A program made the position numbers and the translations under genes. From Paraglaciecola sp. (GTDB lineage: Bacteria > Pseudomonadota > Gammaproteobacteria > Enterobacterales > Alteromonadaceae): a DNA stretch of 60,571 nt. The stretch is from contig NZ_JANQVQ010000029.1 in assembly GCF_030730205.1 (NCBI RefSeq), forward strand, positions 1 through 60,571, read 5' to 3'. The notes beneath the pieces are model-generated. The model saw only the letters and a list, made by a program, of their open reading frames with translations, was not told where the DNA came from and did no database searches. Each line of letters starts with the position of its first letter. Position 1 is the stretch's first letter. Shown piece by piece: positions 27,167-36,317 of the stretch.

Positions 27167-28972
27167 ATGAATACTGAGCTAATTAAAGAAAAAGAACTGC
27201 ATTTCCAACTCTACGAATTATTAGACACTGAAAATCTTTGTCAGCGAGAACGCTTCAGGGAACATAACAAAGAAACCTTTGATGCTGTGCTAGACACTGC
27301 CAATAAAATCGCCACTGAAAAGTTTGCCCCGCATAATGCTAAAGCTGATGCTAACGAACCCACTTTTGATGGTACAAAAGTCACAATGATCGAAGAGGTC
27401 CAAGCGGCATTTGATGCTTATGCTCAAGCCGGCTTAATGGCTGCACGCTATGATTTTGACGAAGGCGGTATGCAGCTTCCTGAAACCATTATGACCGCGT
27501 GTGCGGGCTATTTTTCAGCAGCAAACCCTTCTTCTACTAGCTACCCGTTTTTAACTATTGCAGCAGCAAACGTGATTCGAAACTTTGCCTCAGAAGACAT
27601 TAAAACTCGTTTTATGCCGCGTATGTTAAGCGGTGAATTTACCGGCACGATGGCATTAACGGAGCCGCATGCTGGTTCATCATTAGCTGACATTCATACC
27701 ACCGCTTACAAAACAGATAACGGCCAGTATCGCATCAAAGGCAATAAAATGTACATTTCAGCTGGCGACCATGAATTATCAAAAAATATTGTGCATTTAG
27801 TGCTTGCAAAAATACAAGGTGCACCGGCTGGGGTGAAGGGGATCTCGTTGTTTGTGGTGCCCAAATACCGCTTAAATGAGCAGGGCGAAGTGGACCACAG
27901 CAATGACGTAGCGCTGGCGGGATTAATCCACAAGTTGGGTTACCGAGGTACCACCTCTACGGTATTGAGTTTTGGTGAAAAAGACGACTGCCATGGATAC
28001 TTAGTAGGCGAAGAGCACCAAGGCTTGCGATACATGTTTTTAATGATGAACGAAGCTCGTCTTGGGGTGGGATTTGGTGCAGCTATGATTGGCTATCGCG
28101 GCTATCAATATTCCTTGGCCTATGCCAAAGAGCGCACGCAAGGACGCGTCGCACCCAATAATAAACCCAGTGATAAACCAGCGACGATAATTCAACACGG
28201 CGATGTGAAGCGCATGTTACTTGCGCAAAAATCCTATGTAGAAGGTGGTATGGCACTGTGTTTTTATGCGGCTCGCTTGGTTGACGATATTCACACCCAC
28301 GAAGATGAAATTGTTCGCGCAGACGCGGCTGAGTTATTGGATTTACTAACGCCAGTTGTTAAAGCATGGCCATCAGAATATGGTCCCAAGGCTAACGACT
28401 TAGCGATTCAAGTACTAGGCGGCGCAGGTTATACACGGGAGTATCCCGTTGAACAGTGTTGGCGTGACAACCGCTTAAACCCTATTCATGAGGGCACCAA
28501 CGGTATACAAGCTTTGGATCTGCTAACTCGAAAATTATGGCAAGCCAATGGAGCGGGTTTAAAACAATTACAAACTATTATGCAAAGTGACTTTAGTCAC
28601 ATGAAGGGTGATGATTGTCAGAAACTGATCGCACAGTTAAATCCCTATTTACAACAAATGAGCGAATTAATACCCAGTTTAGCGCAAGGACTTGCCTCAG
28701 ATAAACAAGCTGTATTACTGGCGAATGCGAGTTGTTTTTTAACAGTGTTTGGGCAAATAGTGGTGAGTTGGATGTGGATCCGTCAAGCCAATGTGGCTGA
28801 AAAAGCCTTAGCTTCAGACAATCAGAACGAAGAAGACAACGCTTTTTATCTCGGCAAATTACAAGCTGCAAAATATTTTATTCATTGGGAATTACCCACT
28901 ATCGCTCGCGATCTTCGCTTGTTAAGTGAAGTAGACGATAGCTGTTCAGCCATGCAAGAAGCGTGGTTTTAA
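27167..28972 (+). CDS. Acyl-CoA dehydrogenase (long C-terminal form, about 600 residues)
   Basis: This 601-residue FAD enzyme introduces a 2,3-double bond into an acyl-CoA and passes electrons to ETF. Segments seen are GTMALTEPHAGSSLADI, ISAGDHEL, the catalytic base Glu442 in NPIHEGTNG, and LGGAGYTREYPVEQCWRDNR. The extended N-terminus (about 70 residues) and extra C-terminal domain match the DmdC/AcdA-type subgroup used for unusual or branched acyl-CoAs, including 3-methylmercaptopropionyl-CoA. It is the first gene of a four-gene operon with an alcohol or enoyl reductase-like enzyme and two SDRs. The real substrate is unknown. Confidence 0.9.
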   Translation: MNTELIKEKELHFQLYELLDTENLCQRERFREHNKETFDAVLDTANKIATEKFAPHNAKADANEPTFDGTKVTMIEEVQAAFDAYAQAGLMAARYDFDEGGMQLPETIMTACAGYFSAANPSSTSYPFLTIAAANVIRNFASEDIKTRFMPRMLSGEFTGTMALTEPHAGSSLADIHTTAYKTDNGQYRIKGNKMYISAGDHELSKNIVHLVLAKIQGAPAGVKGISLFVVPKYRLNEQGEVDHSNDVALAGLIHKLGYRGTTSTVLSFGEKDDCHGYLVGEEHQGLRYMFLMMNEARLGVGFGAAMIGYRGYQYSLAYAKERTQGRVAPNNKPSDKPATIIQHGDVKRMLLAQKSYVEGGMALCFYAARLVDDIHTHEDEIVRADAAELLDLLTPVVKAWPSEYGPKANDLAIQVLGGAGYTREYPVEQCWRDNRLNPIHEGTNGIQALDLLTRKLWQANGAGLKQLQTIMQSDFSHMKGDDCQKLIAQLNPYLQQMSELIPSLAQGLASDKQAVLLANASCFLTVFGQIVVSWMWIRQANVAEKALASDNQNEEDNAFYLGKLQAAKYFIHWELPTIARDLRLLSEVDDSCSAMQEAWF

Positions 28973-29000
28973 TCTCCGACAACAGCGAACAGGATGCAAA

Positions 29001-30005
29001 ATGAAAAATAAACAATTTTTACTTAAGTCTCGCCCAATCGGCGCGCCAAATCGTGATAATTGGGATTTTGTTGAGACAGAGATACCTGAACTCAAAGATG
29101 AGCAGGTCCTGATCAAGATTATCTATGTGTCACTTGACCCCGCGATGCGCGGATGGATGAATGAAGGTAAATCATACATTGAACCGGTACAAATTGGTGC
29201 GGTTATGCGTGCGAGTACGGTAGGGCAAGTGGTTGCAACAAAGGATAGCAAGTTCGCGATTGGAGATTATGTATACGGCCATTGCGGTGTTCAGCAATAT
29301 GCAGCCGTTAGTACGGCGGGTTTGCATAAAATTGACCCTACTATTGCGCCCTTAGAACGCTACTTGGGTGTGTTGGGTATGCCAGGTATGACAGCCTATT
29401 TTGGTTTACTTGAAACCGGTTTACCCAAGGCAGGTGAAACGGTAGTAGTGTCAGGTGCAGCAGGCGCTGTAGGCACCGTAGTGGGTCAAATTGCCAAGAT
29501 AAAAGGGTGTAAGGTTGTGGGTATCGCGGGCGGTGCTGATAAATGCCGATACCTAGTTGATGAGCTGGGTTTTGATGGCGCGATTGATTATAAAAATGAG
29601 AACGTTAAAAACGCATTGAAGCGTCTTTGTCCAAAGGGCGTTGACGTATTTTTTGATAACGTCGGCGGCGACATTCTTGATGATGTGCTGACGCAAATTC
29701 GCATGAAAGCGCGGATCGTTGTCTGCGGTGCAATTAGTCAATACAACAATACAACGCCAGTAAAAGGGCCGTCAAACTACCTTAGTTTGTTAGTCAACCG
29801 TGCGCGTATGGAAGGCATTGTTGTCTTTGATAACATCGCTAATTACGCGGCAGCGGCGACTGAAATGGCTGGTTGGATAGCACAAGGTAAATTAAAAGCA
29901 AAAGAGCATGTAGTGACAGGTATCGAACACTTTCCTGAAACCTTACTGATGCTATTTAAAGGCGAAAATACAGGTAAATTAGTGCTTAAGGTAGAGGCAG
30001 AATGA
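29001..30005 (+). CDS. Zinc-free medium-chain (MDR) NADP-dependent oxidoreductase, CurA-like
   Basis: This 334-residue protein belongs to the leukotriene B4 dehydrogenase/CurA/YncB branch. The start KNKQFLLKSRPIGAP and the segments YVSLDPAMRGWM, GMPGMTAYFGLLETG, VVVSGAAGAVGTVVGQ and FDNVGGDILD are typical. There are no zinc ligands. The family reduces double bonds next to a carbonyl with NADPH. It is 28 bp from the acyl-CoA dehydrogenase gene and overlaps the next SDR gene by four bases (ATGA), so it is firmly within the operon. Confidence 0.88.
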   Translation: MKNKQFLLKSRPIGAPNRDNWDFVETEIPELKDEQVLIKIIYVSLDPAMRGWMNEGKSYIEPVQIGAVMRASTVGQVVATKDSKFAIGDYVYGHCGVQQYAAVSTAGLHKIDPTIAPLERYLGVLGMPGMTAYFGLLETGLPKAGETVVVSGAAGAVGTVVGQIAKIKGCKVVGIAGGADKCRYLVDELGFDGAIDYKNENVKNALKRLCPKGVDVFFDNVGGDILDDVLTQIRMKARIVVCGAISQYNNTTPVKGPSNYLSLLVNRARMEGIVVFDNIANYAAAATEMAGWIAQGKLKAKEHVVTGIEHFPETLLMLFKGENTGKLVLKVEAE

Positions 30006-30769
30006 CAGCAATAAAAAATGTAGAGAACAAACATATTTTGATCACCGGTGGAGCTTCAGGAATTGGCGCAGCAACGGCAATTTTAGTGGCAAGTCGTGGC
30101 GCTAAGGTAGTGGTGAGTGATCGCAATACACAGCAAGGTGAAGCCGTAGTTAAGCAAATTTGTGATGCGGGAGGCACCGCCACTTTCATTGCTGCTGACG
30201 TGAGCGACGTGGATTCTGTCGCCGCTTTATTTAGCCACGCTAAGGCAATTTATGGACCCGTAAACGTTGCGATTAATAACGCGGGTATCGATCACACACC
30301 CACACCCATGCACTTGGTTGACGATGCCGTTTTTCATAAAAATGTCGCGGTTAATCTTGCTGGCGTGTGGTACTGCATGAAGCAAGAGATAATTCAGATG
30401 CTTGAAAACGGTGGCGGCCACGTGATTAATATCGCGTCTGTGGCGGGTTTGCATTCTGCTCCCAGTATTGCCGCTTATTCTGCTACCAAACACGCGGTGA
30501 TGGGCCTGACTAAATCAGCAGCGGTTGAATACGCCAAAGCCAATATCCGCGTTAACGCAGTATGCCCAAGCTTTATTCGTACCCCGATGGTGGAGAACGT
30601 TTTAGCCCATGTCGATGAGCGCGTGCGCAATGCCATGATAAAAGCCAATCCCATGAAACGCTTAGGCGAAGTGCATGAGATTGCTGCCGCACTTGCGTGG
30701 CTGTGCAGTGATGAATCAAGTTTCATGACTGGTCAATCTGTGGTGCTTGATGGTGGCATGTTAGCCTAA
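30002..30769 (+). CDS. Short-chain dehydrogenase/reductase (operon member 3)
   Basis: This 255-residue classical SDR has the nucleotide motif TGGASGIG (15-22), NNAG, catalytic Ser146 and the YSATK motif (Tyr159, Lys163). SDR after the cofactor strand and DVSD suggest NAD preference. It resembles the 3-hydroxyacyl or glucose 1-dehydrogenase type. The substrate is probably a hydroxy intermediate of the pathway encoded by the operon; this is inferred from its overlap with the MDR gene. Confidence 0.85.
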   Translation: MTAIKNVENKHILITGGASGIGAATAILVASRGAKVVVSDRNTQQGEAVVKQICDAGGTATFIAADVSDVDSVAALFSHAKAIYGPVNVAINNAGIDHTPTPMHLVDDAVFHKNVAVNLAGVWYCMKQEIIQMLENGGGHVINIASVAGLHSAPSIAAYSATKHAVMGLTKSAAVEYAKANIRVNAVCPSFIRTPMVENVLAHVDERVRNAMIKANPMKRLGEVHEIAAALAWLCSDESSFMTGQSVVLDGGMLA

Positions 30770-30809
30770 TAACCAGCATTAACGTGGTAACAAATAACGA
30801 GGAAAAATA

Positions 30810-31574
30810 ATGAAAAAAGATTTATTTGATTTAACAGGAAGAGTCGCCTTAGTGACTGGTGCAAGCCGCGGAATTGGCGAGTCAATCGCGCATTTATTGG
30901 CTGCTTATGGGGCCAGAGTTATTGTATCGAGTCGCAAAATTGATGGATGTGAAGAAGTGGCGGCAAAGATTAGAGCACAAGGTGGTGACGCTGTTGCGAT
31001 GGCCTGCCATGTGGGAGAAATGGCGCAGATTGATGCCATTTTTGACAACATTAAGCAGCAATATGGTCGATTAGATATCTTAATCAACAATGCTGCTGCT
31101 AATCCGTTTTTTGGTCACATACTTGATACTGACTTAGCGGCGTATAACAAAACCGTTGATGTTAATATTCGTGGTTATTTCTTCATGTCGATTGCAGCCG
31201 GGAAGATGATGAAAGAGCAGGGCGGTGGCGTGATTTTAAATACCGCGTCAGTAAATGGTATTTCTCCAGGTCCGATGCAAGGTATTTATTCAGTTACCAA
31301 AGCGGCGGTGATCAGCATGACTAAGGCCTTTGCGAAAGAATGTGGCCCCTTAAATATTCGCGTTAATGCCTTATTGCCAGGCTTAACTGAAACGAAGTTC
31401 GCTTCGGCGCTCACGTCTAACGAAAAGATCCTCAAAACAGCCTTATTGCAAATACCATTAGGACGCACTGCTCAACCTGACGAAATGGCCGCAGCGGTGC
31501 TTTACTTGGTTTCAGATGCGTCAAGTTATACCACTGGTACTACGGTAACGGTTGACGGTGGATTCTTGAGTTAA
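30810..31574 (+). CDS. Short-chain dehydrogenase/reductase (operon member 4)
   Basis: This 254-residue SDR has TGASRGIG near residue 16, NNAAANP, Ser147 and the YSVTK motif (Tyr160, Lys164). SSRK after the second strand hints at NADP. It differs from the preceding SDR across most of its length, so the two probably catalyse different steps. A GAGGAA ribosome site precedes the ATG. A terminator follows and closes the operon. Confidence 0.85.
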   Translation: MKKDLFDLTGRVALVTGASRGIGESIAHLLAAYGARVIVSSRKIDGCEEVAAKIRAQGGDAVAMACHVGEMAQIDAIFDNIKQQYGRLDILINNAAANPFFGHILDTDLAAYNKTVDVNIRGYFFMSIAAGKMMKEQGGGVILNTASVNGISPGPMQGIYSVTKAAVISMTKAFAKECGPLNIRVNALLPGLTETKFASALTSNEKILKTALLQIPLGRTAQPDEMAAAVLYLVSDASSYTTGTTVTVDGGFLS

Positions 31575-31591
31575 ACTATTTAGTTCTAAAA

Positions 31592-31633
31592 AGTCGAACA
31601 AAAAAGTGCATTTTATGCGCTTTTTTTTCGACT
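31592..31633 (+). terminator. Terminator of the acyl-CoA/SDR operon
   Basis: AGTCGAA (31592-31598) pairs with TTCGACT (31627-31633), with an inner A-run/T-run stem and GCAT-ttt-ATGC at the tip. The inner hairpin alone is followed by eight T residues. Confidence 0.75.
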
Positions 31634-31676
31634 AATTGTAGTTAAAACTGGGCTCCATCAACACGAGGAGCACGTT

Positions 31677-32276
31677 ATGAAAAATGTTTTAGTTATCAAT
31701 AGCAGTTTGAGTCACGACAAAGGTAATTCTAATATCTTAAGTCAAAAATTGCTTGCGCGTTTACAAGCAAGCACAGCAGTGAATGTCGTAGAGCGAAATT
31801 TAGCTGAAATGGAATTGCCACATTTAACCATGAATGAAATGCTGGCATGGGGCAGTGAAGTCAGCAGTCGCAGCGAAGAGCAAGTCGCACTTAATTCACT
31901 ATCTGAACTATTTATTGCTGATTTGCAACAGGCTGACACCGTGGTTATTGGCATGCCAATGTACAACTTTGGCGTACCCAGTACCTTTAAAGCATGGATT
32001 GATCGTGTTGCCCGCGCTGGAATCACCTTCAAGTATACTGAAACGGGCCCGCAAGGTTTACTGAGCAATAAAAAAGTGTATGTGCTAGCGGCTCGAGGCG
32101 GTATGTATGCAGGCACACCTAAAGATACCCAAACTGAATACTTAAAAGACGTATTGGGTTTCTTAGGTTTAACGGATATAGACTTTGTTTATGCAGAAGG
32201 ACTTGCAATGGGGCCCGATGCAGCAGCTACTGCGTGGTCGAATGCTGAGAAATCTATCTCATCACTAATAGCGTAA
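31677..32276 (+). CDS. azoR: FMN-dependent NADH:quinone oxidoreductase / azoreductase
   Basis: This 199-residue flavodoxin-fold protein starts KNVLVINSSL and has the FMN-binding MPMYNFGVPSTFKAWIDRVARAGITF and AARGGMYAGTP segments of AzoR. It reduces quinones and azo compounds with two electrons from NADH and protects from electrophile stress. CGAGGAG lies before the ATG. It is a single-gene unit with its own terminator. Confidence 0.92.
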   Translation: MKNVLVINSSLSHDKGNSNILSQKLLARLQASTAVNVVERNLAEMELPHLTMNEMLAWGSEVSSRSEEQVALNSLSELFIADLQQADTVVIGMPMYNFGVPSTFKAWIDRVARAGITFKYTETGPQGLLSNKKVYVLAARGGMYAGTPKDTQTEYLKDVLGFLGLTDIDFVYAEGLAMGPDAAATAWSNAEKSISSLIA

Positions 32277-32299
32277 GTGCAGTGCTACAAAAAATGGCT

Positions 32300-32331
32300 G
32301 CCTCAAGGTGAATGGCCTTGAGGCTTTTTTT
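32300..32331 (+). terminator. Terminator of azoR
   Basis: GCCTCAAGG (32300-32308) and CCTTGAGGC (32316-32324) form a nine-base stem followed by seven T residues. Confidence 0.9.
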
Positions 32332-32332
32332 G

Positions 32333-32872
32333 TTAGTGGGCTAACGTTTTTTCTATGTCAGCAATAAAATCTTTATCGGTGGGTTTGGTGTTTGATGCAT
32401 AAGAATCAACGATGTTGCCGTCTTTATCCATTAAGTATTTGTAAAAATTCCATTTAGGTGTGGTACCCGACTTTTTAGCCAACATGCGATAAAGCGGATC
32501 TACATCATCGCCTCTTACTGCTATGGTTTCAAACATGGGAAATTTTACCCCATACGTTAACTCACACAATTCAGCCGTTTTACTTTCGTCGGAAAACTCT
32601 TGTTTAAAATCATTTGACGGAAAGCCTAATACCACTAAACCTTTGTCTTGATAATCAGAATATAGTTTTTCTAAGCCTTCGAACTGCGGGGTAAAGCCAC
32701 ATTTACTGGCAGTGTTGACAAATAACACTGTCTTGCCTTGATAAGCTTCACAAAAATTGACGGTTTCTTGCGAATTTAACTTACGCTTCATGAATTTCAA
32801 GAGGTCAGGACATTCAGCTGCTTGGCTGGCACCAGAGCAAAATAGTAGGGCAGCGATAAGTATTTTTTTCAT
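32333..32872 (-). CDS. Periplasmic glutathione peroxidase-family protein
   Basis: This 179-residue thioredoxin-fold protein has a signal peptide (KKILIAALLFCSGASQA). The peroxidatic Cys58 is in NTASKCGFTPQFEGLEKLY, and GFPSNDFKQE and WNFYKYLMDKDG mark the Gln and Trp/Asn positions of the family. An extra segment of about 25 residues with two Cys residues lies between the signal peptide and the fold. It probably reduces peroxides in the periplasm with thioredoxin-like or thiol partners. It is convergent with azoR. Confidence 0.88.
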   Translation of the reverse strand: MKKILIAALLFCSGASQAAECPDLLKFMKRKLNSQETVNFCEAYQGKTVLFVNTASKCGFTPQFEGLEKLYSDYQDKGLVVLGFPSNDFKQEFSDESKTAELCELTYGVKFPMFETIAVRGDDVDPLYRMLAKKSGTTPKWNFYKYLMDKDGNIVDSYASNTKPTDKDFIADIEKTLAH

Positions 32873-33022
32873 AACAATCCTTGGTGGGTTAAGTGTTGAT
32901 TACTATATCTAAATAGTGATTTTGGATCAGTCTTAATGTTTTTATTTTTACTTGTTCATTGAGATAAACCTGCCAATAATAGCCCGCTTATATGTTATTA
33001 AAATGATCAATTATGGGGTTCT

Positions 33023-35518
33023 ATGCATCAATTAACACGTTGTCTTTTATTGGCTTGCTCTAGCAGCTTACTGTTTGCTTGTGTGGCGAGTCAGACCAAC
33101 AATCAACAGCAAACAGTAGCACAACATGTCGCCGTACCTCCTGCTATTTTGCCAGCAACCATAAAAGCGCAAACCCCGTCTACCCAGGCCACTCAACTGA
33201 GTCTAACGCAAATAATGGCCGATCCTGATTGGCTAGGTCGTCAACCAATGTCAGCATTTTGGGCGGATGATAGCCAACATATTATTTATAGCCAAAAGCA
33301 GCAGGGCAGTCCGTTATTCAACTTACTGCTTACATCACTCGATAAGCCTAACAACGCAGAAGTGATAACGCTCGAGGAGCAACACCAATTTGCTTACAAA
33401 AATCGAGTATTGAGCCCTACTAAGCAAGGGGCGGCATGGATTTTTGCCGGCAATGTATTTTATAAAGATTTAACTGACAATAGGCTCCGTCAATTAAGCA
33501 AAGATAATTCAGCACCTCACAACCTGCAATTTCTCACAGATGGTCGAGTGAGCTTTCAAAGCGGCAATAGTTTTATCGTTATTGATCCGCATAACGGTAT
33601 GCGGGAAATGCACGCAAGTTGGGAGTTTGACGATGCGCCTATTGGAGTTGATGTAGCCAAAGACTACCTCGCCCAAGAGCAACAAAAATTATTAAAGGTT
33701 GTGGCGCAAAGACGAGCGGATCGCCAGAGTCAATTTGTACAAAAGCAACAATTACAACAACAAAATAGGGCATCAACCCCTCAGCCATTTTACCTTGGAA
33801 AAGATAAGGAAACAGTAGAGGCGAGTTTGTCACCCAATGGCCAATGGCTGTTGTTAGTTGTGCAGCCAAGCGGCGCCGATCGCGACAAAGGCGATATCAT
33901 GCCTGACTACATAAATGATGATGGGCGGATAACCAGTGTTGAAGTGCGTCAACGTGTCGCAGATGCGAAACCCGTAGAGCAAAGTGTATGGTTGCTCAAT
34001 TTATCCCGTCATGAAGCAAAACGCTTATCTTACACAGATTTACCGGGATACAACGACGATGTACTCGCGTCAGTCAAACGCGAAAATGCCGTCGCACAAG
34101 GTAAAACCTACGTTGATAATCGTTTACCTCGAACCATCAGATTAATTGATGATTGGTACTGGTCTCAAAGCCCTATTCAGTGGCATTCCCAAGGTAACAA
34201 CGTCGCTGTAATGCTAGCAGCTGCTGATAATAAAGACAGATGGCTAAGTACTATCGATGTGAATGAGGCAAAATGGCGTGTTCAGCACCGTTTACACGAT
34301 GATGCCTGGATTAATTACAAAATGAATGACTTCGGCTGGTTAAGCAACAGTGAAACCTTGTATTACTTGTCGGAAGAAAGTGGCTACAGTCAGCTATACC
34401 TCAAACCATATAATGCTAAAGCGCTTGCCCTGACACAAGGGCGCTTTGAAGTGAGTGAGCCAAGGATTTCAGCCGACGATCGGCATATATATTTTAAGGC
34501 AAATAAAAAACACCCCGGTATTTACGAAATATATCGTGTGTCTTTAGAGGATAAAATCACAGAAGAATTAACCAATCTCAACGGCATGACTGATTATCAA
34601 TTAAGCCCAGACGAAAATTCACTACTGCTTACCCATTCAAAATTAACCATGCCACCAGAGCTGTATATCCAGACGATAGGACAAGCTGAGGCTGAGCAAA
34701 TCACCCACACAGTAAGCCAAGAGTTTTTGGCCATGAACTGGTTAGCCCCTGATGTAGTGCCTATTAAATCGAGTCATACTGAGCAGGCCATTTATGCTCG
34801 GGTGTACGCCACGCCAAGAAAAGAAGGAGAGCCGCTGCGCAAAGCTGTGGTGTTTAATCATGGCGCAGGCTACTTACAGAATTCACATTTGGGCTGGTCT
34901 GATTATTTCCGCGAGTTTATGTTTCATAACTTGTTAGTTCAGCAAGGTTATGTGGTGCTGGATATGGACTATCGCGCCTCTGCTGGATATGGTCGAGATT
35001 GGCGCACTGCTATCTACCGACATATGGGTAAACCGGAAATAGAAGATTTAAGGGACGGCGTTAACTGGTTAGTGGATAACGTTGATGTTGACCGGGCAAG
35101 GGTAGGGACTTACGGTGGCTCGTATGGCGGATTCTTGACCTTTATGTCGCTCTTTACTGCACCTGATTTATTCCAAGCTGGGGCAGCATTGCGACCTGTA
35201 AGCGATTGGGCTCATTATAACTTCGGTTATACCTCTAATATCCTTAATACGCCTGATGTTGATCCGATTGCTTATGAGCGCAGCTCTCCGATTTATTTTG
35301 CCCAAGGACTTAAAGTGCCACTTCTCATTAATGCTCCTATGGTCGACAGTAACGTGTTTTTTCAAGATTCTGTGCGTTTAGTACAGCGCTTAATTGAATT
35401 AGAAAAGCAGAATTTTGAAACGGCTATTTACCCGGTTGAATCTCACGGCTTTGTTGAGCCTAGCTCGTGGCTTGATGAATATCGTCGAATTTTTAAATTG
35501 TTCGAGCAAAACTTGTAG
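33023..35518 (+). CDS. S9 family peptidase lipoprotein (dipeptidyl aminopeptidase type)
   Basis: This 831-residue serine peptidase has a lipoprotein signal (ending LLFAC). It carries a beta-propeller of about 550 residues and a C-terminal alpha/beta hydrolase domain with Ser700 in GGSYGGF, Asp775 in VDSN and His808 in ESHGF. The segment MDYRASAGYGRDW is characteristic of the family. The usual LIHG before the Asp is LINA here. It would release dipeptides or amino acids from peptides at the cell envelope. It is monocistronic with a terminator. Confidence 0.92.
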   Translation: MHQLTRCLLLACSSSLLFACVASQTNNQQQTVAQHVAVPPAILPATIKAQTPSTQATQLSLTQIMADPDWLGRQPMSAFWADDSQHIIYSQKQQGSPLFNLLLTSLDKPNNAEVITLEEQHQFAYKNRVLSPTKQGAAWIFAGNVFYKDLTDNRLRQLSKDNSAPHNLQFLTDGRVSFQSGNSFIVIDPHNGMREMHASWEFDDAPIGVDVAKDYLAQEQQKLLKVVAQRRADRQSQFVQKQQLQQQNRASTPQPFYLGKDKETVEASLSPNGQWLLLVVQPSGADRDKGDIMPDYINDDGRITSVEVRQRVADAKPVEQSVWLLNLSRHEAKRLSYTDLPGYNDDVLASVKRENAVAQGKTYVDNRLPRTIRLIDDWYWSQSPIQWHSQGNNVAVMLAAADNKDRWLSTIDVNEAKWRVQHRLHDDAWINYKMNDFGWLSNSETLYYLSEESGYSQLYLKPYNAKALALTQGRFEVSEPRISADDRHIYFKANKKHPGIYEIYRVSLEDKITEELTNLNGMTDYQLSPDENSLLLTHSKLTMPPELYIQTIGQAEAEQITHTVSQEFLAMNWLAPDVVPIKSSHTEQAIYARVYATPRKEGEPLRKAVVFNHGAGYLQNSHLGWSDYFREFMFHNLLVQQGYVVLDMDYRASAGYGRDWRTAIYRHMGKPEIEDLRDGVNWLVDNVDVDRARVGTYGGSYGGFLTFMSLFTAPDLFQAGAALRPVSDWAHYNFGYTSNILNTPDVDPIAYERSSPIYFAQGLKVPLLINAPMVDSNVFFQDSVRLVQRLIELEKQNFETAIYPVESHGFVEPSSWLDEYRRIFKLFEQNL

Positions 35519-35526
35519 CGCCTATC

Positions 35527-35559
35527 AGGCCTCACTTCTTAAGAGTTGAGGCCTTTTTT
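35527..35559. terminator. Terminator between the S9 peptidase and rhombosortase genes
   Basis: AGGCCTCA (35527-35534) and TGAGGCCT (35547-35554) form an eight-base stem with T residues on the plus-strand side. It overlaps the last codons of the convergent rhombosortase gene. Confidence 0.85.
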
Positions 35560-36140
35560 ATTGAAAAGAGCTGTAATAAAACAACGATAATCAAACCGGC
35601 TAAGGTGCCATACAAATGGGCATCAACAGCAACCTTCGCTGCAATCAGATTGGCAACATCTTGACTTGCACCAAAATATTGCTCGTGAGCAACCTTAGCA
35701 ATAACCCCGATCATTAACAGCCAACCAGTTTTTAACCCGTGTTTAATGTCAAAGTAGGCACCGAGTAAAAAAACGCCGTGCAATAAGCCCGATAAACCCA
35801 CATACCACTGCAGCGTTTTTGCAAAAAAATAAATGCCTAAGGTCGTACACAAACTGAGTATCAATAGCATAAACAGGTAGTGACGGGCAGTGAAATATTG
35901 CCCATGTAAGGCCCATAATAGGGTCACGCCGGCCAAGTTAAGCCCTAAATGATTGGCATTGGTATGCAAAAGATTGCCCGTAAATAAACGCCACCATTCA
36001 AACTGCTCAATCTGAAGTCGGTCATAGGCTAAATAATGGCTAGCGGTGGGTTCAGTGAGAAACAATAAAACGCAGACAACCAGCAATACTAGCGGGCCGA
36101 TCACATATTGCCTAGCAAGGGGTAAATTAAAAGTTAACAT
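35532..36140 (-). CDS. rrtA: Rhombosortase
   Basis: This 202-residue rhomboid-like membrane protease has about six helices, the HTNANHLGLNLAG segment, Ser117 in GLSGLLHG and His175 in DAHLYGTLAG. The GLSGLLHG motif is that of rhombosortases, which cut GlyGly-CTERM tails of proteins exported by type II secretion. No protein with a GlyGly-CTERM tail is seen in this window, so its substrates lie elsewhere. It is monocistronic and divergent from ggt. Confidence 0.9.
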   Translation of the reverse strand: MLTFNLPLARQYVIGPLVLLVVCVLLFLTEPTASHYLAYDRLQIEQFEWWRLFTGNLLHTNANHLGLNLAGVTLLWALHGQYFTARHYLFMLLILSLCTTLGIYFFAKTLQWYVGLSGLLHGVFLLGAYFDIKHGLKTGWLLMIGVIAKVAHEQYFGASQDVANLIAAKVAVDAHLYGTLAGLIIVVLLQLFSIKKASTLKK

Positions 36141-36317
36141 AGCAAAATCATTGTTCTATTTTGAGCATGGTAACTAAAATCTCACGCTTTCAATATTAAA
36201 AAATCTAGATGTATAAAAACAATTGTATATTTTTACCTTAGTGCCGTGCTCTTGTTGCAATCTATAAGCCTGCTCGTTAGTGTGTGCCTTCGAAACTACA
36301 AATATGATGAGGTTGAT

